Notes: generated from the letters alone by a model not told the origin. A stretch of 41,306 nt of DNA from Thiobacillus sp. 63-78 (GCA_001899765.1 MKWM01000035.1:1-41306), one strand, 5' to 3'. Counted from the first letter of the stretch, positions 8,662 through 18,319 are shown. Numbers and translations are program-made.

Positions 8662-9843
8662 ATGACGACACATTTGATGAATACCTATAACCGCCAGCCC
8701 GTTGCGTTCGTGCGTGGCGAGGGTGCCTATCTGTGGGATGAGACCGGCAAACGTTACCTCGATGCGGTCGCTGGCGTGGCGGTGAACGGCCTGGGCCATG
8801 CGCATCCCAAACTGGTGAAAGCCATCAGCGAACAGGCTGCGTCGCTGATTCACTCGTCCAACCTGTACCGCGTGCTGCGCCAGGAGGAACTGGCCGACAA
8901 ACTGTGCGAACTGTCGGGCATGGACCGTGCCTTCTTCTGCAATTCAGGCTGCGAAGCCAACGAGGCGGCGATCAAGCTGGCGCGTCTGTACGGCCACGGC
9001 AAGGGGATCGAGGTGCCGACTATCATCGTGATGGAAAAGGCCTTTCACGGCCGCACCATGGCGACGCTGACCGCGACCGGGAGCCGCAAGATCCAGGCCG
9101 GATTCGAGCCGCTGCTGACGGGCTTCGCGCGGGTGCCGTTCAACGATCTGGACGCGATCCGCCATGTCGCCGAGCACAACAAGAGCGTGGTCGCGGTGCT
9201 GCTCGAAACGGTGCAGGGCGAGGGCGGCATCAACGTGCTGCCGGCGGAATACCTCGCCGGGCTGCGGCAGATCTGCGACGCGCACGGTTGGCTGTTGATG
9301 CTGGACGAAGTGCAGACCGGCGTCGGCCGCACCGGCACCTGGTTCGGCTTCCAGCATTCGGGCGTGCAGCCGGACGTGATGGCGCTGGCCAAGGGGCTCG
9401 GCTCGGGCGTGCCGATCGGCGCTTGCCTCGCGCGCGGCGCGGCGGCCGAGGTGTTCCAGCCAGGCAATCATGGCTCCACCTTCGGCGGCAATCCGCTGGC
9501 GTGCGCGGCGGCGTTGGCGACGCTGCAGGCGATCGAGGAAGAGAAACTGCTCGACAACGCGCGGGTGCGCGGCGAGGCCATCCGTAGCGGGCTGCGGCAG
9601 GCGCTGACCGGCGTGCGCGGCGTGCTCGACATCCGCGGCGAGGGCATGATGATCGGCATCGAGCTCGACCGCTCCTGCGGCGAGCTGGTCGGCGTGGCGC
9701 GCGACGCCGGCGTGCTGATCAACGTTACCGCCGATACGGTCATCCGCCTGGTGCCGCCGCTGATTTACGGCGCCGCCGAGGTCGATGCGCTGGTCGCGGC
9801 GCTGTCCGGTGTCGTCAGACACTATCTGCAGCAGGCGGCGTGA
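8662..9843 (+). CDS. argD: Acetylornithine aminotransferase
   Basis: PLP-dependent class III aminotransferase of arginine synthesis that interconverts N-acetylglutamate semialdehyde and N-acetylornithine. The 393-residue protein shows the cofactor-binding FCNSGCEANEAAIKLAR, the LLDEVQTGVGRTG motif and the Schiff-base lysine in ALAKGLGSGVPIGA. The ATG at 8662 has GAGG eight bases upstream. A TTG at 8650 in the same frame is a less likely start. It begins a plus-strand operon argD-argF-DUF2283-argG-ppnP-BPH and its stop codon touches the argF start. Confidence 0.95.
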   Translation: MTTHLMNTYNRQPVAFVRGEGAYLWDETGKRYLDAVAGVAVNGLGHAHPKLVKAISEQAASLIHSSNLYRVLRQEELADKLCELSGMDRAFFCNSGCEANEAAIKLARLYGHGKGIEVPTIIVMEKAFHGRTMATLTATGSRKIQAGFEPLLTGFARVPFNDLDAIRHVAEHNKSVVAVLLETVQGEGGINVLPAEYLAGLRQICDAHGWLLMLDEVQTGVGRTGTWFGFQHSGVQPDVMALAKGLGSGVPIGACLARGAAAEVFQPGNHGSTFGGNPLACAAALATLQAIEEEKLLDNARVRGEAIRSGLRQALTGVRGVLDIRGEGMMIGIELDRSCGELVGVARDAGVLINVTADTVIRLVPPLIYGAAEVDALVAALSGVVRHYLQQAA

Positions 9844-10760
9844 TGCTCAGGCATTTCCTGCAATTCAAGGATCTGTCGCGCGACGAACTGCTGTATCTGT
9901 TCGAGCGTGCGCGGCTGATCAAGTCGCGCTTCAAGCGCTACCAGCCTTACCATCCGCTGATCGACCGCACGCTGGCGATGATTTTCGAGAAAAGCTCGAC
10001 CCGCACCCGGCTCTCGTTCGAGGCGGGGATGCATCAGCTCGGCGGCACGGCGATCTATCTCAACACGCGCGACACCCAGCTCGGGCGCGGCGAGCCGGTC
10101 GAGGACGCCGGCGAGGTCATTTCGCGCATGGTCGACATCGTGATGATCCGCACCTTCGAGCAGGACATCATCGAGCGCTTCGCTTCGCATTCGCGGGTGC
10201 CGGTGATCAACGGGCTGACCAATGAATACCACCCGTGCCAGATCCTCGCCGACATCTTCACCTTCATCGAGCATCGCGGCTCGATCCACGGCAAGACCGT
10301 GGCATGGATCGGCGACTCCAACAACATGTGCAACACCTGGCTGCAGGCCGCCGAAGTGCTTGGCTTCAACGTGCACGTGTCGACGCCGCCCGGTTACGAG
10401 GTCGAGCCGGAACGTGCGGGCCTGTACGGCACCGACCACTTCGAGAGCTTTGCCGACCCGATGGACGCCTGTCGCGGCGCCGATCTGGTGACCACCGACG
10501 TGTGGACCAGCATGGGCTGGGAGGCTGAGAACGACGCGCGCCTGAAGGCCTTCGCCGACTGGCAGGTCGACGCCGACATGATGGCGGTGGCGAAATCCGA
10601 TGCCGTCTTCATGCATTGCCTGCCGGCCCACCGTGGCGAGGAGGTCACCGCCGAGGTGATCGACGGCCCGCAGTCGGTGGTGTGGGACGAGGCCGAAAAC
10701 CGTCTGCACGTGCAAAAAGCCCTGATGGAATACCTGCTGCTCGGCAAGATCGAAAGCTGA
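9843..10760 (+). CDS. argF: Ornithine carbamoyltransferase
   Basis: Forms citrulline from ornithine and carbamoyl phosphate. The 305-residue protein carries the carbamoyl-phosphate loop SSTRTR (residues 51-56), HPCQ and the ornithine-site FMHCLPAHRGEEV. The ATG at 9843 shares its A with the argD TGA. A GTG at 9840 is an alternative start one codon earlier. The overlap implies translational coupling within the arginine operon. Confidence 0.96.
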   Translation: MLRHFLQFKDLSRDELLYLFERARLIKSRFKRYQPYHPLIDRTLAMIFEKSSTRTRLSFEAGMHQLGGTAIYLNTRDTQLGRGEPVEDAGEVISRMVDIVMIRTFEQDIIERFASHSRVPVINGLTNEYHPCQILADIFTFIEHRGSIHGKTVAWIGDSNNMCNTWLQAAEVLGFNVHVSTPPGYEVEPERAGLYGTDHFESFADPMDACRGADLVTTDVWTSMGWEAENDARLKAFADWQVDADMMAVAKSDAVFMHCLPAHRGEEVTAEVIDGPQSVVWDEAENRLHVQKALMEYLLLGKIES

Positions 10761-10767
10761 CACTTTT

Positions 10768-10787
10768 CCCTAGCCCCTAGCCCCTAG
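10768..10787. repeat. Short tandem repeat CCCTAGC, about 2.9 units
   Basis: Three consecutive CCCTAG(C) units fill the gap between argF and the DUF2283 gene, in the place where a ribosome binding site would be expected. I see no Shine-Dalgarno sequence for the next gene here. Confidence 0.7.
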
Positions 10788-10789
10788 AA

Positions 10790-11029
10790 ATGAACATCGC
10801 CTACTTCAAGGACATGGACTCGCTCTATGTCGAACTCAGTCCCGAGAACCCCGCCCAGGCGTGGGAAATGCACGCGGGCATCGTGCTCAACCTGTCGGAG
10901 GACGGCCGCGTCGTCGGCATCGAGATCGAGAAGGCGGGCCTCGCCACCAACCTCGATATCCTGAAAATCGGCGGCTTCCCTGGCCACGTCGAGATCATCG
11001 ACAAGAATCAATCCGGCTCCACCCACTGA
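10790..11029 (+). CDS. DUF2283 family protein
   Basis: A 79-residue acidic protein. [12 protein letters not shown], followed by a glycine-containing strand and the [10 protein letters not shown] segment, is the pattern of DUF2283. Function is unknown to me. It lies between argF (29 bp upstream) and argG (11 bp downstream) in the same direction, so it should be expressed with the arginine genes. No Shine-Dalgarno sequence is visible upstream; the preceding bases are a CCCTAGC tandem repeat. Confidence 0.85.
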   Translation: MNIAYFKDMDSLYVELSPENPAQAWEMHAGIVLNLSEDGRVVGIEIEKAGLATNLDILKIGGFPGHVEIIDKNQSGSTH

Positions 11030-11040
11030 ACACACACACC

Positions 11041-12270
<1,230 letters not shown>

Positions 12271-12272
12271 GC

Positions 12273-12584
12273 ATGTCCCAGTTCGACAATGTCGCGGTCG
12301 TCAAGCAGGCCAACGTCTATTTCGACGGCAAGTGCGTCTCGCACACCGTGCAGTTTCCCGACGGCACCAAAAAATCAGTCGGCGTGATCCTGCCGGCCAC
12401 GCTGACCTTCAATACCGGCGCGCCGGAAATCATGGAAACCGTTGCCGGCAGTTGCCGCTACAAGCTGCAGGGCGGCGACTGGAAAACCTGCCATGCCGGC
12501 GAATCGTTCAAGGTGCCGGGCAATTCCAGCTTCGACATCGAAGTCGCCGGCGAGCCGTATCACTACGTCTGCCATTTCGGTTAA
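12273..12584 (+). CDS. ppnP: Pyrimidine/purine nucleoside phosphorylase (PpnP, formerly DUF1255)
   Basis: A 103-residue cupin-fold protein that phosphorolyses a broad range of nucleosides in E. coli (YaiE/PpnP). Visible family features are [13 protein letters not shown], the [22 protein letters not shown] core and the C-terminal [13 protein letters not shown] with HYVCHFG. The ATG is two bases after the argG stop, so it is likely translated from the arginine operon message. The metabolic link to arginine is not obvious. Confidence 0.93.
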   Translation: MSQFDNVAVVKQANVYFDGKCVSHTVQFPDGTKKSVGVILPATLTFNTGAPEIMETVAGSCRYKLQGGDWKTCHAGESFKVPGNSSFDIEVAGEPYHYVCHFG

Positions 12585-12592
12585 GACTCGCC

Positions 12593-13165
12593 ATGACCAC
12601 CGTCACCGTCGTCAGGAAGGCAGGCCGCATCGCGATCGCGGCCGACACGCTGACGAAATGGGGCGGCGGCAAGGAGTCCGCCGCCTACGTGGCGAACCAC
12701 GAGAAGATCATTCGCGTCGGCGACAGCCTGGTGGCGATCACCGGGTCGGCGACGATGAAGCTGATCCTGGCGGATTATTTCTCCGGGCTGGACGCGCCGC
12801 CGTCACTCGATTCGGTCGCGAATATATTCGGTGTATGGAACACCCTGCACGCGGCGCTGAAGGAGCAGTATTACCTGCAACCGGGCGAGGACAAGGACGA
12901 CGAACTGGAATCCAGCCGCATGGACGTGCTGATCGCCAACCCGCGCGGCATTTTCGGCGTGGCGGCGCACCGCACGGTGCAGGAGTTCACGAAGTTTTAT
13001 GCCTATGGCAGCGGTAGCCCCTATGCGCTGGGCGCGATGTACGCGGCGTATCGCGCGCCCTCGCTCGACGCCGAGGCGGTGGCGCGGCTGGGGGTGATGG
13101 CGGCAGCCGAGTTCCACGACGAATCGGGGCTGCCGGTGCAGTCATTCAGTTTCGACGTCGCGTAG
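12593..13165 (+). CDS. Betaproteobacterial proteasome homolog (BPH), HslV-like Ntn hydrolase
   Basis: A 190-residue protein with an HslV/proteasome beta-subunit fold. It starts [18 protein letters not shown]. Removal of the first Met would expose Thr1 as the catalytic nucleophile, with D17 and a lysine in HEKIIRV (about K37) as the other active-site residues. [11 protein letters not shown] and [14 protein letters not shown] match the second half of the fold. It is shorter than Anbu and lacks a neighbouring HslU or other unfoldase. The family named BPH was described as a tetradecameric self-compartmentalised peptidase, to my memory from Thiobacillus. The gene is 8 bp after ppnP and looks like the last of the arginine operon. 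A palindromic repeat follows. Confidence 0.85.
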   Translation: MTTVTVVRKAGRIAIAADTLTKWGGGKESAAYVANHEKIIRVGDSLVAITGSATMKLILADYFSGLDAPPSLDSVANIFGVWNTLHAALKEQYYLQPGEDKDDELESSRMDVLIANPRGIFGVAAHRTVQEFTKFYAYGSGSPYALGAMYAAYRAPSLDAEAVARLGVMAAAEFHDESGLPVQSFSFDVA

Positions 13166-13177
13166 CGACACGTTCGC

Positions 13178-13270
13178 ACCCTCTCCCGCAGGCGGGAGAT
13201 AATGCAGCGACTTGCCCGCTTGCGGGCTTAGTCGATTGCTTAGTAGTCCCATCAGGGTTGGGGAGAGGGA
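13178..13270. repeat. Intergenic family A palindromic repeat
   Basis: It opens with ACCCTCTCCCGC and an adjacent inverted GCGGGAGAT, contains GCCCGCTTGCGGGC at 13214-13227, and closes with TTGGGGAGAGGGAG. The outer CCCTCTCCC and GGGGAGAGGG are inverted copies. It resembles the element inside ileS and lies between the BPH gene and yajQ, ending just before the yajQ ribosome binding site at 13277-13281. Confidence 0.72.
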
Positions 13271-13290
13271 GTTTATGGAGGATTTACGCC

Positions 13291-13776
13291 ATGCCGAGTT
13301 TTGACATCGTGTCCGAGGTCGACAAGCAGGAAGTGCGCAACGCGGTCGATCAGGTCAACAAGGAAGTGTCCACGCGTTTTGATTTCAAGGGCTCCGATGC
13401 CCGCGTCGAACAGGCCGACTACGTGCTGACGGTCTATGCCGACACCGACTTCCAACTCGACCAGGTGCAGGACATCCTGGCGCAGAAGCTCGCCAGGCGC
13501 AGCGTCGATGTGAAGTGTCTGGACATCGGCAGCGTTGAAAAAGTCTCGGGCAACAAGGTCAAGCGCAGCGTGACGGTGAAGACCGGCGTCGAGACCGAAC
13601 TGGCGAAGAAGATCGTCAGATGCATCAAGGACAGCAAGCTCAAGGTGCAGGCCAGCATCCAGGGCGACAGCGTGCGCGTATCGGGCGCCAAGCGCGACGT
13701 GCTGCAGGACGCCATCGCGCTGGTGCGCAAGTCCATCACCGATTTTCCGCTGCAGTACCAGAATTTCCGCGACTGA
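13291..13776 (+). CDS. YajQ family nucleotide-binding protein (DUF520)
   Basis: A 161-residue cytoplasmic protein of two ferredoxin-like domains beginning [20 protein letters not shown]. It includes [13 protein letters not shown] and the C-terminal [14 protein letters not shown], all signature YajQ sequence. Members bind nucleotides and, in Xanthomonas, cyclic di-GMP. Whether this one does is unknown. The ATG at 13291 has GGAGG at 13277-13281. The next gene starts 14 bp after the stop. Confidence 0.95.
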   Translation: MPSFDIVSEVDKQEVRNAVDQVNKEVSTRFDFKGSDARVEQADYVLTVYADTDFQLDQVQDILAQKLARRSVDVKCLDIGSVEKVSGNKVKRSVTVKTGVETELAKKIVRCIKDSKLKVQASIQGDSVRVSGAKRDVLQDAIALVRKSITDFPLQYQNFRD

Positions 13777-13790
13777 TTGAGGGAATGCGC

Positions 13791-14336
13791 ATGGCCAAGG
13801 TTCTTGTCCCCCTGGCGGATGGCTGCGAGGAACTCGAAGCCGTCACCATCATTGATTTACTGCGTCGCGCGGACATCGAGGTCGTATCGGCAGGGCTCCA
13901 GGCGGGCGTCATCCGCGCCAGCCGTGGCGTTCAGCTCGTGCCTGACGTGACGCTGGACGTTGCCCTGCAGGACGACTACGACATGGTGGTGCTGCCCGGC
14001 GGTATGCCGGGTGCGGCGAATCTGAAAGCCGACGCCCGCATTCTCGCGCTGCTTGAAAAAATGGCCGCTGCGGGGAAATATACCGCAGCCATTTGCGCGG
14101 CACCCATGGTGCTTGCCGAAGCGGGTGTGCTGGAGGGTAAACAGGCCGCTGCGTATCCTGGTTTCCTTGATGATCGGCCCGGCGTCGTGGTCAGCACGGC
14201 GGCCGTGGTGCAGGACGGCAAGGTGCTGACTTCACGCGGTCCGGGTACGGCGATGGAGTTTGCGCTGGCGCTGGTGGAAACGCTGATGGGAGCCGCCAGG
14301 CGTCAACAGGTCGAGGCCGCCCTGCTCAGGCCGTAG
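13791..14336 (+). CDS. DJ-1/PfpI family protein (YajL/ThiJ type)
   Basis: A 181-residue single-domain DJ-1 protein. The reactive cysteine C102 sits in TAAICAAPMVLAEAG (nucleophile elbow), with the partner glutamate in ADGCEELEAVT and the LPGGMPGA loop. Relatives act as protein/nucleotide deglycase or oxidative-stress chaperones; which applies is debated. The ATG at 13791 has GAGGG eight bases upstream. An ATG two codons earlier (13785) is too close to that site. It is probably co-transcribed with yajQ. Confidence 0.93.
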   Translation: MAKVLVPLADGCEELEAVTIIDLLRRADIEVVSAGLQAGVIRASRGVQLVPDVTLDVALQDDYDMVVLPGGMPGAANLKADARILALLEKMAAAGKYTAAICAAPMVLAEAGVLEGKQAAAYPGFLDDRPGVVVSTAAVVQDGKVLTSRGPGTAMEFALALVETLMGAARRQQVEAALLRP

Positions 14337-14400
14337 TCTGCCTGCACCGCCGTTGTTATCATTCACGACATACCGAGTACGCAGTTCAACTGGAGCCGCC

Positions 14401-14835
14401 ATGCAGATTCGCGAAATTCTCACACTCAAAAGCGACACCATTTACAGTATCGCGCCGACCGATTCGGTCGCAAGCGCCGTCGAAAAGCTGGTCAGCCTGG
14501 GGGTCGGTTCACTGGTCGTGCTCAAGAATGGCAAGATGGTCGGATTCCTGACCGAGCGCCACATCGTGCAGGGGATGGCCAGGCAGGGTCCCGCTCTCGA
14601 GAATGTCGAAGTCAGCGCCATCATGGCCACCGAACCGGTGGTGGCCAGCGCAGACGACTCGATCGACTATGCGCGTGACGTGATGACCAAGTCGCACATC
14701 AACCATTTGCCGATCATGGACGGCAACCGTCTGATCGGCATCATGTCCTTCCACGACGTGGCGCGTGCCTGTCTCAAGGAAGCCAATTTCGAGAACAGCC
14801 TGTTGAAACGCTACATCAAGCACTGGCCGGAGTAG
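14401..14835 (+). CDS. Two-CBS-domain protein
   Basis: A stand-alone pair of CBS domains in 144 residues. The first covers about 7-65 (VASAVEKLVSLGVGSLVVLKNGKMVGFLTERHIV) and the second about 75-130 (MATEPVVASADDSIDYARDVM then HLPIMDGNRLIGIMSFHDVARA). Such modules bind adenosine nucleotides and regulate partners, but no partner is visible. A GGAG lies seven bases before the ATG. It is convergent with the secreted DsrE gene, and a family A repeat lies between them. Confidence 0.93.
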   Translation: MQIREILTLKSDTIYSIAPTDSVASAVEKLVSLGVGSLVVLKNGKMVGFLTERHIVQGMARQGPALENVEVSAIMATEPVVASADDSIDYARDVMTKSHINHLPIMDGNRLIGIMSFHDVARACLKEANFENSLLKRYIKHWPE

Positions 14836-14856
14836 GGCGGTCTCGTTTGACCCAAC

Positions 14857-14880
14857 CACCCCCCGCTTGCGGGGGAGGGC
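14857..14880. repeat. Half copy of the family A palindromic repeat
   Basis: CCACCCCCCGCTTGCGGGGG then agggc forms a short GC hairpin with the same core as the repeat end in ileS. It lies between the convergent CBS and DsrE genes. It lacks a T run on either strand, so I do not call it a terminator. Confidence 0.65.
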
Positions 14881-14902
14881 GCAAACGTGATGCCCACACC
14901 GA

Positions 14903-15412
14903 TCAACGGATCGACTCGATGTCGATCGTCTTTTCCAGAATCTTCGGCACGATCAGCGCATAACCCTGCTGCTGCCAGTACGCCAGCTCGGTGATGGCGT
15001 TGGGCACGACCTCGATGAAGTCCTGGAAGTCCTCCAGCCGGTAGCCAAAATCCGCAGCGGCCTGGCCGCATACCTTGAACTTCACGCCAAGATTGGCGTA
15101 GTAACGCATGCGATCGACTGCATCCTGGTACTGCGCCTCATTTTTCTTCGCCACCGTCACGATCTCGTTGCCGTGGATCACGACGACGATGTTCAGGTCC
15201 TCGGGTGAATAGTTGTAAGGCGCTTCCATCAAGGGATTCATCAGCGAGCGCACCCAGTACAGCGCACTGCCGATCTTCTGCGGGTGGTCCAGGTAGAACT
15301 CGAACACGACCTTGGCTGGGGCGTACGGCGTCGCCACCCATTTCCCGGCTGCGTGCAGCGGCGCCATCACGCCTAGCCACAACAGCATCAACAGGGTCAG
15401 TGCAGGTTTCAT
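14903..15412 (-). CDS. Secreted DsrE-family protein (copy 1)
   Basis: A 169-residue protein with a cleavable signal peptide (about residues 1-21, ending PLHAAG) and a DsrE-like alpha/beta domain. VVFEFYLDHPQKIGSAL and LNIVVVIHGNEIVTV are the first strands. YANLGVKFKVCGQAA places a single cysteine (C115) where DsrE-type sulfur-relay proteins carry theirs, and VPNAITELAYWQQQGYALIVP is the typical C-terminus. It therefore acts in the periplasm, perhaps in thiol or sulfur chemistry. The ATG has AGGAG seven bases upstream. The gene follows rsgA by 34 bp on the same strand. Confidence 0.88.
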   Translation of the reverse strand: MKPALTLLMLLWLGVMAPLHAAGKWVATPYAPAKVVFEFYLDHPQKIGSALYWVRSLMNPLMEAPYNYSPEDLNIVVVIHGNEIVTVAKKNEAQYQDAVDRMRYYANLGVKFKVCGQAAADFGYRLEDFQDFIEVVPNAITELAYWQQQGYALIVPKILEKTIDIESIR

Positions 15413-15446
15413 GATGCGCTCCTAACTGTGTCGATCGATGCCTGGT

Positions 15447-16337
15447 TTATAGGCGCTGGGCGGCGTTTTGCTGCAGCCGGCGGAGGGTCAGGAAAAGCTG
15501 CAGCCGAGCCGGATCGATGTCACCGGTCGCTGCTGCTTCCTGCAGCCGGCAGCCCGGCTCGGTTTCGTGTCTGCAGTCGCGGAAACGACACTGCCCGAGA
15601 AACGGCCGGAACTCGATGAAAGCCTGTGCCAAAGCGCCGGCATCCAGGTGCTGCAGGGCGAATTCCTGCAGACCGGGCGAGTCGATCACCGCCGAATCGG
15701 CATCCAGCCGGTGCAGGCGGGTGTGGGTGGTGGTGTGGCGCCCGCTGTCGAGCGCCTCGGAATACTCGGCGGTGATCGCATCGGCACCTGGAAACAGTGC
15801 GTTGATGAGCGTCGACTTGCCCATCCCGGACTGGCCGATCAGCAGCGTGGTGTGGCCATGCAGGGCAGGCCGCAGCGGTGCCACATCGGCCAATGCCGAC
15901 AGGATGACGAGCGGGTAGCCAAGCCGGGTGAGCAGATTCAGGCGTTCGCGCGCCGCCGGTGTTTCCGGCAGGTCGGCCTTGTTGAGGATCAGCAGGCTGG
16001 CAATGCCCTGATCTTCGGCGGCCAGAACACAGCGCTGAACCAGTTCCATCGAAAAACTCGGCCGCGCCGCGACCACGACCGCCAGTTGGGTGACGTTGGC
16101 GGCGATGGCCTTGGATTTGAAGGCGTCGGAGCGGTACAGCAGGCTGGTACGGGGGAGCACCCCCTCGATTACGCCGGCATCACGGTCGCGCCGGATCTCG
16201 ACGCGATCGCCGCACACCACGTGCAAATGGCGGCCTTTTACCTGACAGGACAGATCACCGTCGACGGTCGCGACAATGAAGCGGCGGCTGAAAGCTGCGA
16301 CGACCTGGCCAGTCAGGGGGGCATATTCAGAGTTCAA
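15447..16337 (-). CDS. rsgA: Small ribosomal subunit biogenesis GTPase RsgA
   Basis: Circularly permuted GTPase that checks late 30S assembly. In order it has an N-terminal OB domain ([10 protein letters not shown]), G4 LILNKADL, G1 [15 protein letters not shown]2 GRHTTTHT and G3 [10 protein letters not shown]-terminal zinc-binding region follows ([14 protein letters not shown]). I place the start at a TTG (16337), giving 296 residues and an 11-bp overlap with phhB. The only in-frame ATG (16397) would add a stretch that reads as out-of-frame phhB. No Shine-Dalgarno sequence is visible for the TTG, so translation may be coupled to phhB. Confidence 0.93.
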   Translation of the reverse strand: MNSEYAPLTGQVVAAFSRRFIVATVDGDLSCQVKGRHLHVVCGDRVEIRRDRDAGVIEGVLPRTSLLYRSDAFKSKAIAANVTQLAVVVAARPSFSMELVQRCVLAAEDQGIASLLILNKADLPETPAARERLNLLTRLGYPLVILSALADVAPLRPALHGHTTLLIGQSGMGKSTLINALFPGADAITAEYSEALDSGRHTTTHTRLHRLDADSAVIDSPGLQEFALQHLDAGALAQAFIEFRPFLGQCRFRDCRHETEPGCRLQEAAATGDIDPARLQLFLTLRRLQQNAAQRL

Positions 16338-16668
16338 ACAGCATGTCGATCTTGGCTGCGCAGATGAAATCGTTCTCCGATAGACCGCCGATGGCATGGG
16401 TCCAATATTCGACCTTGACCGTGTTGTAGCCGACGATCAGGTAGGGATGGTGGTCTTCGCGATGCGACACCCACATCGCGGCATTGGTGAAGGCCTGCGC
16501 GTGGTAGTGGTTCTTGAAGGTGTATTCCTTGGTGATCTTGACGCCATCACGCTGCCAGCCGACAAGGCCTTTCAACAGCGGCGCCACCTGCGCGTCGGTC
16601 AGCGGCGCGACGCCCCCTTCGCAGGGCGTGCATTTCTTGCGTACGAGTTCTTCGACAATGGTGGTCAT
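16327..16668 (-). CDS. phhB: Pterin-4a-carbinolamine dehydratase
   Basis: A 113-residue DCoH/PCD-fold enzyme that dehydrates 4a-hydroxy-tetrahydrobiopterin. The active-site signature [19 protein letters not shown] followed by [13 protein letters not shown] is intact. No phenylalanine hydroxylase gene is in the window, so its role here may be in general pterin recycling or moonlighting. It starts 11 bp after the cytochrome c gene and overlaps the rsgA start. Confidence 0.94.
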   Translation of the reverse strand: MTTIVEELVRKKCTPCEGGVAPLTDAQVAPLLKGLVGWQRDGVKITKEYTFKNHYHAQAFTNAAMWVSHREDHHPYLIVGYNTVKVEYWTHAIGGLSENDFICAAKIDMLFEL

Positions 16669-16679
16669 GGCAGGAATCC

Positions 16680-16988
16680 TTACTTGAATTTGTAATATTG
16701 CTGATTGAGATAGGCGGCGACGTTCAACTCGTCCTCCGGAAACCAGCCGGTACCGGTATTGGTGTTACAGACGGAAATACGGGCAGCGAGTTGCTGCGCG
16801 GTTTTGACCTTGCGATCGGCGCGTGTGTACATCTTGCTGCCGTCGCCGCCGACCATGCTGACATGGCAACTGATGCAGGCCTTGTCATGCAGGGTCTTGC
16901 CGATCCTGGGGTCACCCTTGGCAAAGGGCGCGGCGTGGACACTGCCGGCCAGCAGGGCGCCACAGAGTAGTGCGGTCAGGGTTCTCAT
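16680..16988 (-). CDS. Small periplasmic monoheme cytochrome c
   Basis: A 102-residue protein with a signal peptide (about residues 1-19, ending SVHAA) and one heme c motif, C38-I-S-C41-H42, in [17 protein letters not shown]. Methionines at 45 and 53 are candidate sixth ligands. A later lone cysteine sits in [14 protein letters not shown]. It resembles small cytochromes annotated only as cytochrome c; the electron partner is unknown. AGGAG precedes the ATG at 16988 by seven bases. It leads the minus-strand group cytochrome-phhB-rsgA-DsrE. Confidence 0.9.
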   Translation of the reverse strand: MRTLTALLCGALLAGSVHAAPFAKGDPRIGKTLHDKACISCHVSMVGGDGSKMYTRADRKVKTAQQLAARISVCNTNTGTGWFPEDELNVAAYLNQQYYKFK

Positions 16989-17098
16989 GCGGTCTCCTTG
17001 TGGGGTATCCAATCATTATCGTCATTGATTCGCCATTGCGCCAGCGCCGGACGCATCGTATGCGAAAATGACCGCCTGTTTTTCGAAGGAACCTTGAG

Positions 17099-17647
17099 AT
17101 GGCCCTGAACCCCACGCATCTGCTCTGGCTCGATATGGAAATGACCGGCCTGTCGCCCGACACCGACCGCATTATCGAACTCGCCATCGTCGTCACCGAC
17201 GCCGATCTCAATACCGTGGCCGAGGGCCCGGTGCTGGTGGTGCATCAGCCCGACGAGGTGATGAATGCCATGGACAGCTGGAACAAGGGCACACATGGAA
17301 AATCCGGACTGATCGATCGCGTCAAGGCCTCGCAGCTGAACGAAGCCGGGGTCGAGGCACAGATACTGGAATTCGTGAAACAGCACGTGCCCGCCCGCAC
17401 CTCGCCGATGTGCGGCAACTCGATCTGCCAGGACCGCCGCTTCATGGCGCGCTACATGCCGCAGCTCGAAGCGTTCTTCCATTACCGCAATCTGGACGTC
17501 AGCACCTTGAAGGAACTGGCCAGGCGCTGGCGTCCCGGACTCTCCGAGGCCTTCAAGAAATCCAACCGGCACGAGGCGCTGGCCGACATCTACGAATCCA
17601 TCGACGAGATGAAGTACTACCGCGAGCACTTCATCCGCGCGGAATAA
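17099..17647 (+). CDS. orn: Oligoribonuclease
   Basis: DEDDh 3'-5' exoribonuclease that finishes RNA decay by cutting short oligonucleotides, including pGpG from cyclic di-GMP turnover. The 182-residue protein has D12 and E14 in [10 protein letters not shown], further acidic residues in the middle ([12 protein letters not shown]) and the late [17 protein letters not shown] with the catalytic His and Asp. The length is standard. It is divergent from the cytochrome c gene (110 bp between them) and monocistronic. Confidence 0.97.
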   Translation: MALNPTHLLWLDMEMTGLSPDTDRIIELAIVVTDADLNTVAEGPVLVVHQPDEVMNAMDSWNKGTHGKSGLIDRVKASQLNEAGVEAQILEFVKQHVPARTSPMCGNSICQDRRFMARYMPQLEAFFHYRNLDVSTLKELARRWRPGLSEAFKKSNRHEALADIYESIDEMKYYREHFIRAE

Positions 17648-17669
17648 AAAAAGCGGCCGGTCGGCCGCT
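17645..17669 (-). terminator. Intrinsic terminator downstream of the DsrE gene, minus strand
   Basis: AGCGGCCG and CGGCCGCT (17652-17669) form a GC hairpin. On the minus strand it is followed by a run of T bases (complement of A at 17646-17651). It lies about 95 bp after the stop of the minus-strand DsrE gene. For orn on the plus strand there is no T run. Confidence 0.6.
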
Positions 17670-17762
17670 GAGGAGGAGACAAGCGTGAATCTCGTGGAAT
17701 GATTCTCGAAATCGGCTGACATCCTGGATGGACCGCCGTCACCGGCGGTTCCGTGCAAAGCA

Positions 17763-18215
17763 TCAGGGCTTGATGTAGACGTAACCTTCTCTGGCCTGCA
17801 AGCGGGCCAGTTCAGCCACCCCGGACGGTACCACTCTGGCTTCCATGATGACGTCATCCGAGCCCAGCTTGCGGGAGTGGAGCGTGTTGTTGCAGACGCG
17901 GAAGTCGACCCCGCGATTCTTCAGCGCGGCGACCTGGGATTCAAAATCGCCCTTGTCATCCTTGGCGTCGTTGAGCAGGAAATCGATCCCCTTGCCGTGA
18001 GCCACCACCACGATCCGGTCGGTCGGGCTGGCGTTGAGCTCGTTGTTGATATTGTTCATGGCGGCCCGGGCGACAGAGGCATCGTTGATGTGGTAGATGA
18101 CTTTTACCACGTCGGAGGCGGCGGGGGCGGCGGCTTCAGCCTGGGGCGAGGCGTGAGCCATCGGAGCGCAAGCCAGCAACAAGGCGGCAAGCAGCGGGGC
18201 GAACGTGCGGGTCAT
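17763..18215 (-). CDS. Secreted DsrE-family protein (copy 2)
   Basis: A 150-residue protein with a signal peptide (about 1-22, ending MAHA) and a periplasmic DsrE-like domain. KVIYHINDASVARAAMNNINNEL, DRIVVVAHGKGIDFLL, NRGVDFRVCNNTL and PSGVAELARLQAREGYVYIKP follow the family order. The lone mature cysteine is C108 in the conserved position. It is divergent from the ECF sigma operon. It resembles the periplasmic domain of the anti-sigma factor encoded there, most clearly in the first strand and the C-terminal tail. AGGAG precedes the ATG. An ECF-type promoter lies at 18269-18297. I infer it is a member of that sigma regulon, possibly a ligand, decoy or effector for the sensor domain. Confidence 0.88.
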   Translation of the reverse strand: MTRTFAPLLAALLLACAPMAHASPQAEAAAPAASDVVKVIYHINDASVARAAMNNINNELNASPTDRIVVVAHGKGIDFLLNDAKDDKGDFESQVAALKNRGVDFRVCNNTLHSRKLGSDDVIMEARVVPSGVAELARLQAREGYVYIKP

Positions 18216-18268
18216 AGAGGTCTCCTGATCGGGTTATGAATAAGGCTTTATCGGGCAAGCCTGTCAGG

Positions 18269-18297
18269 TAGGACGGACCTACTGGAACGCTTATTCC
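18269..18297 (-). promoter_or_regulatory. ECF-type promoter for the DsrE gene
   Basis: On the minus strand GGAATAA (18297-18291) and CGTCCTA (18275-18269) are separated by 15 bp. That fits the E. coli sigma-E pattern GGAACTT, about 15 bp, CGTCTAA. Transcription would start near 18264, leaving a leader of about 50 nt with AGGAG before the ATG at 18215. The -35 box is inverted relative to an identical one at 18320-18326. Confidence 0.68.
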
Positions 18298-18319
18298 ATT
18301 CCGGAGCACGCTTTTTTCT

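Noticed and set aside
14857..14880. The GC hairpin between the CBS and DsrE genes as an intrinsic terminator.
   Set aside because: There is no T run on either strand, and its sequence is a copy of the family A repeat core.
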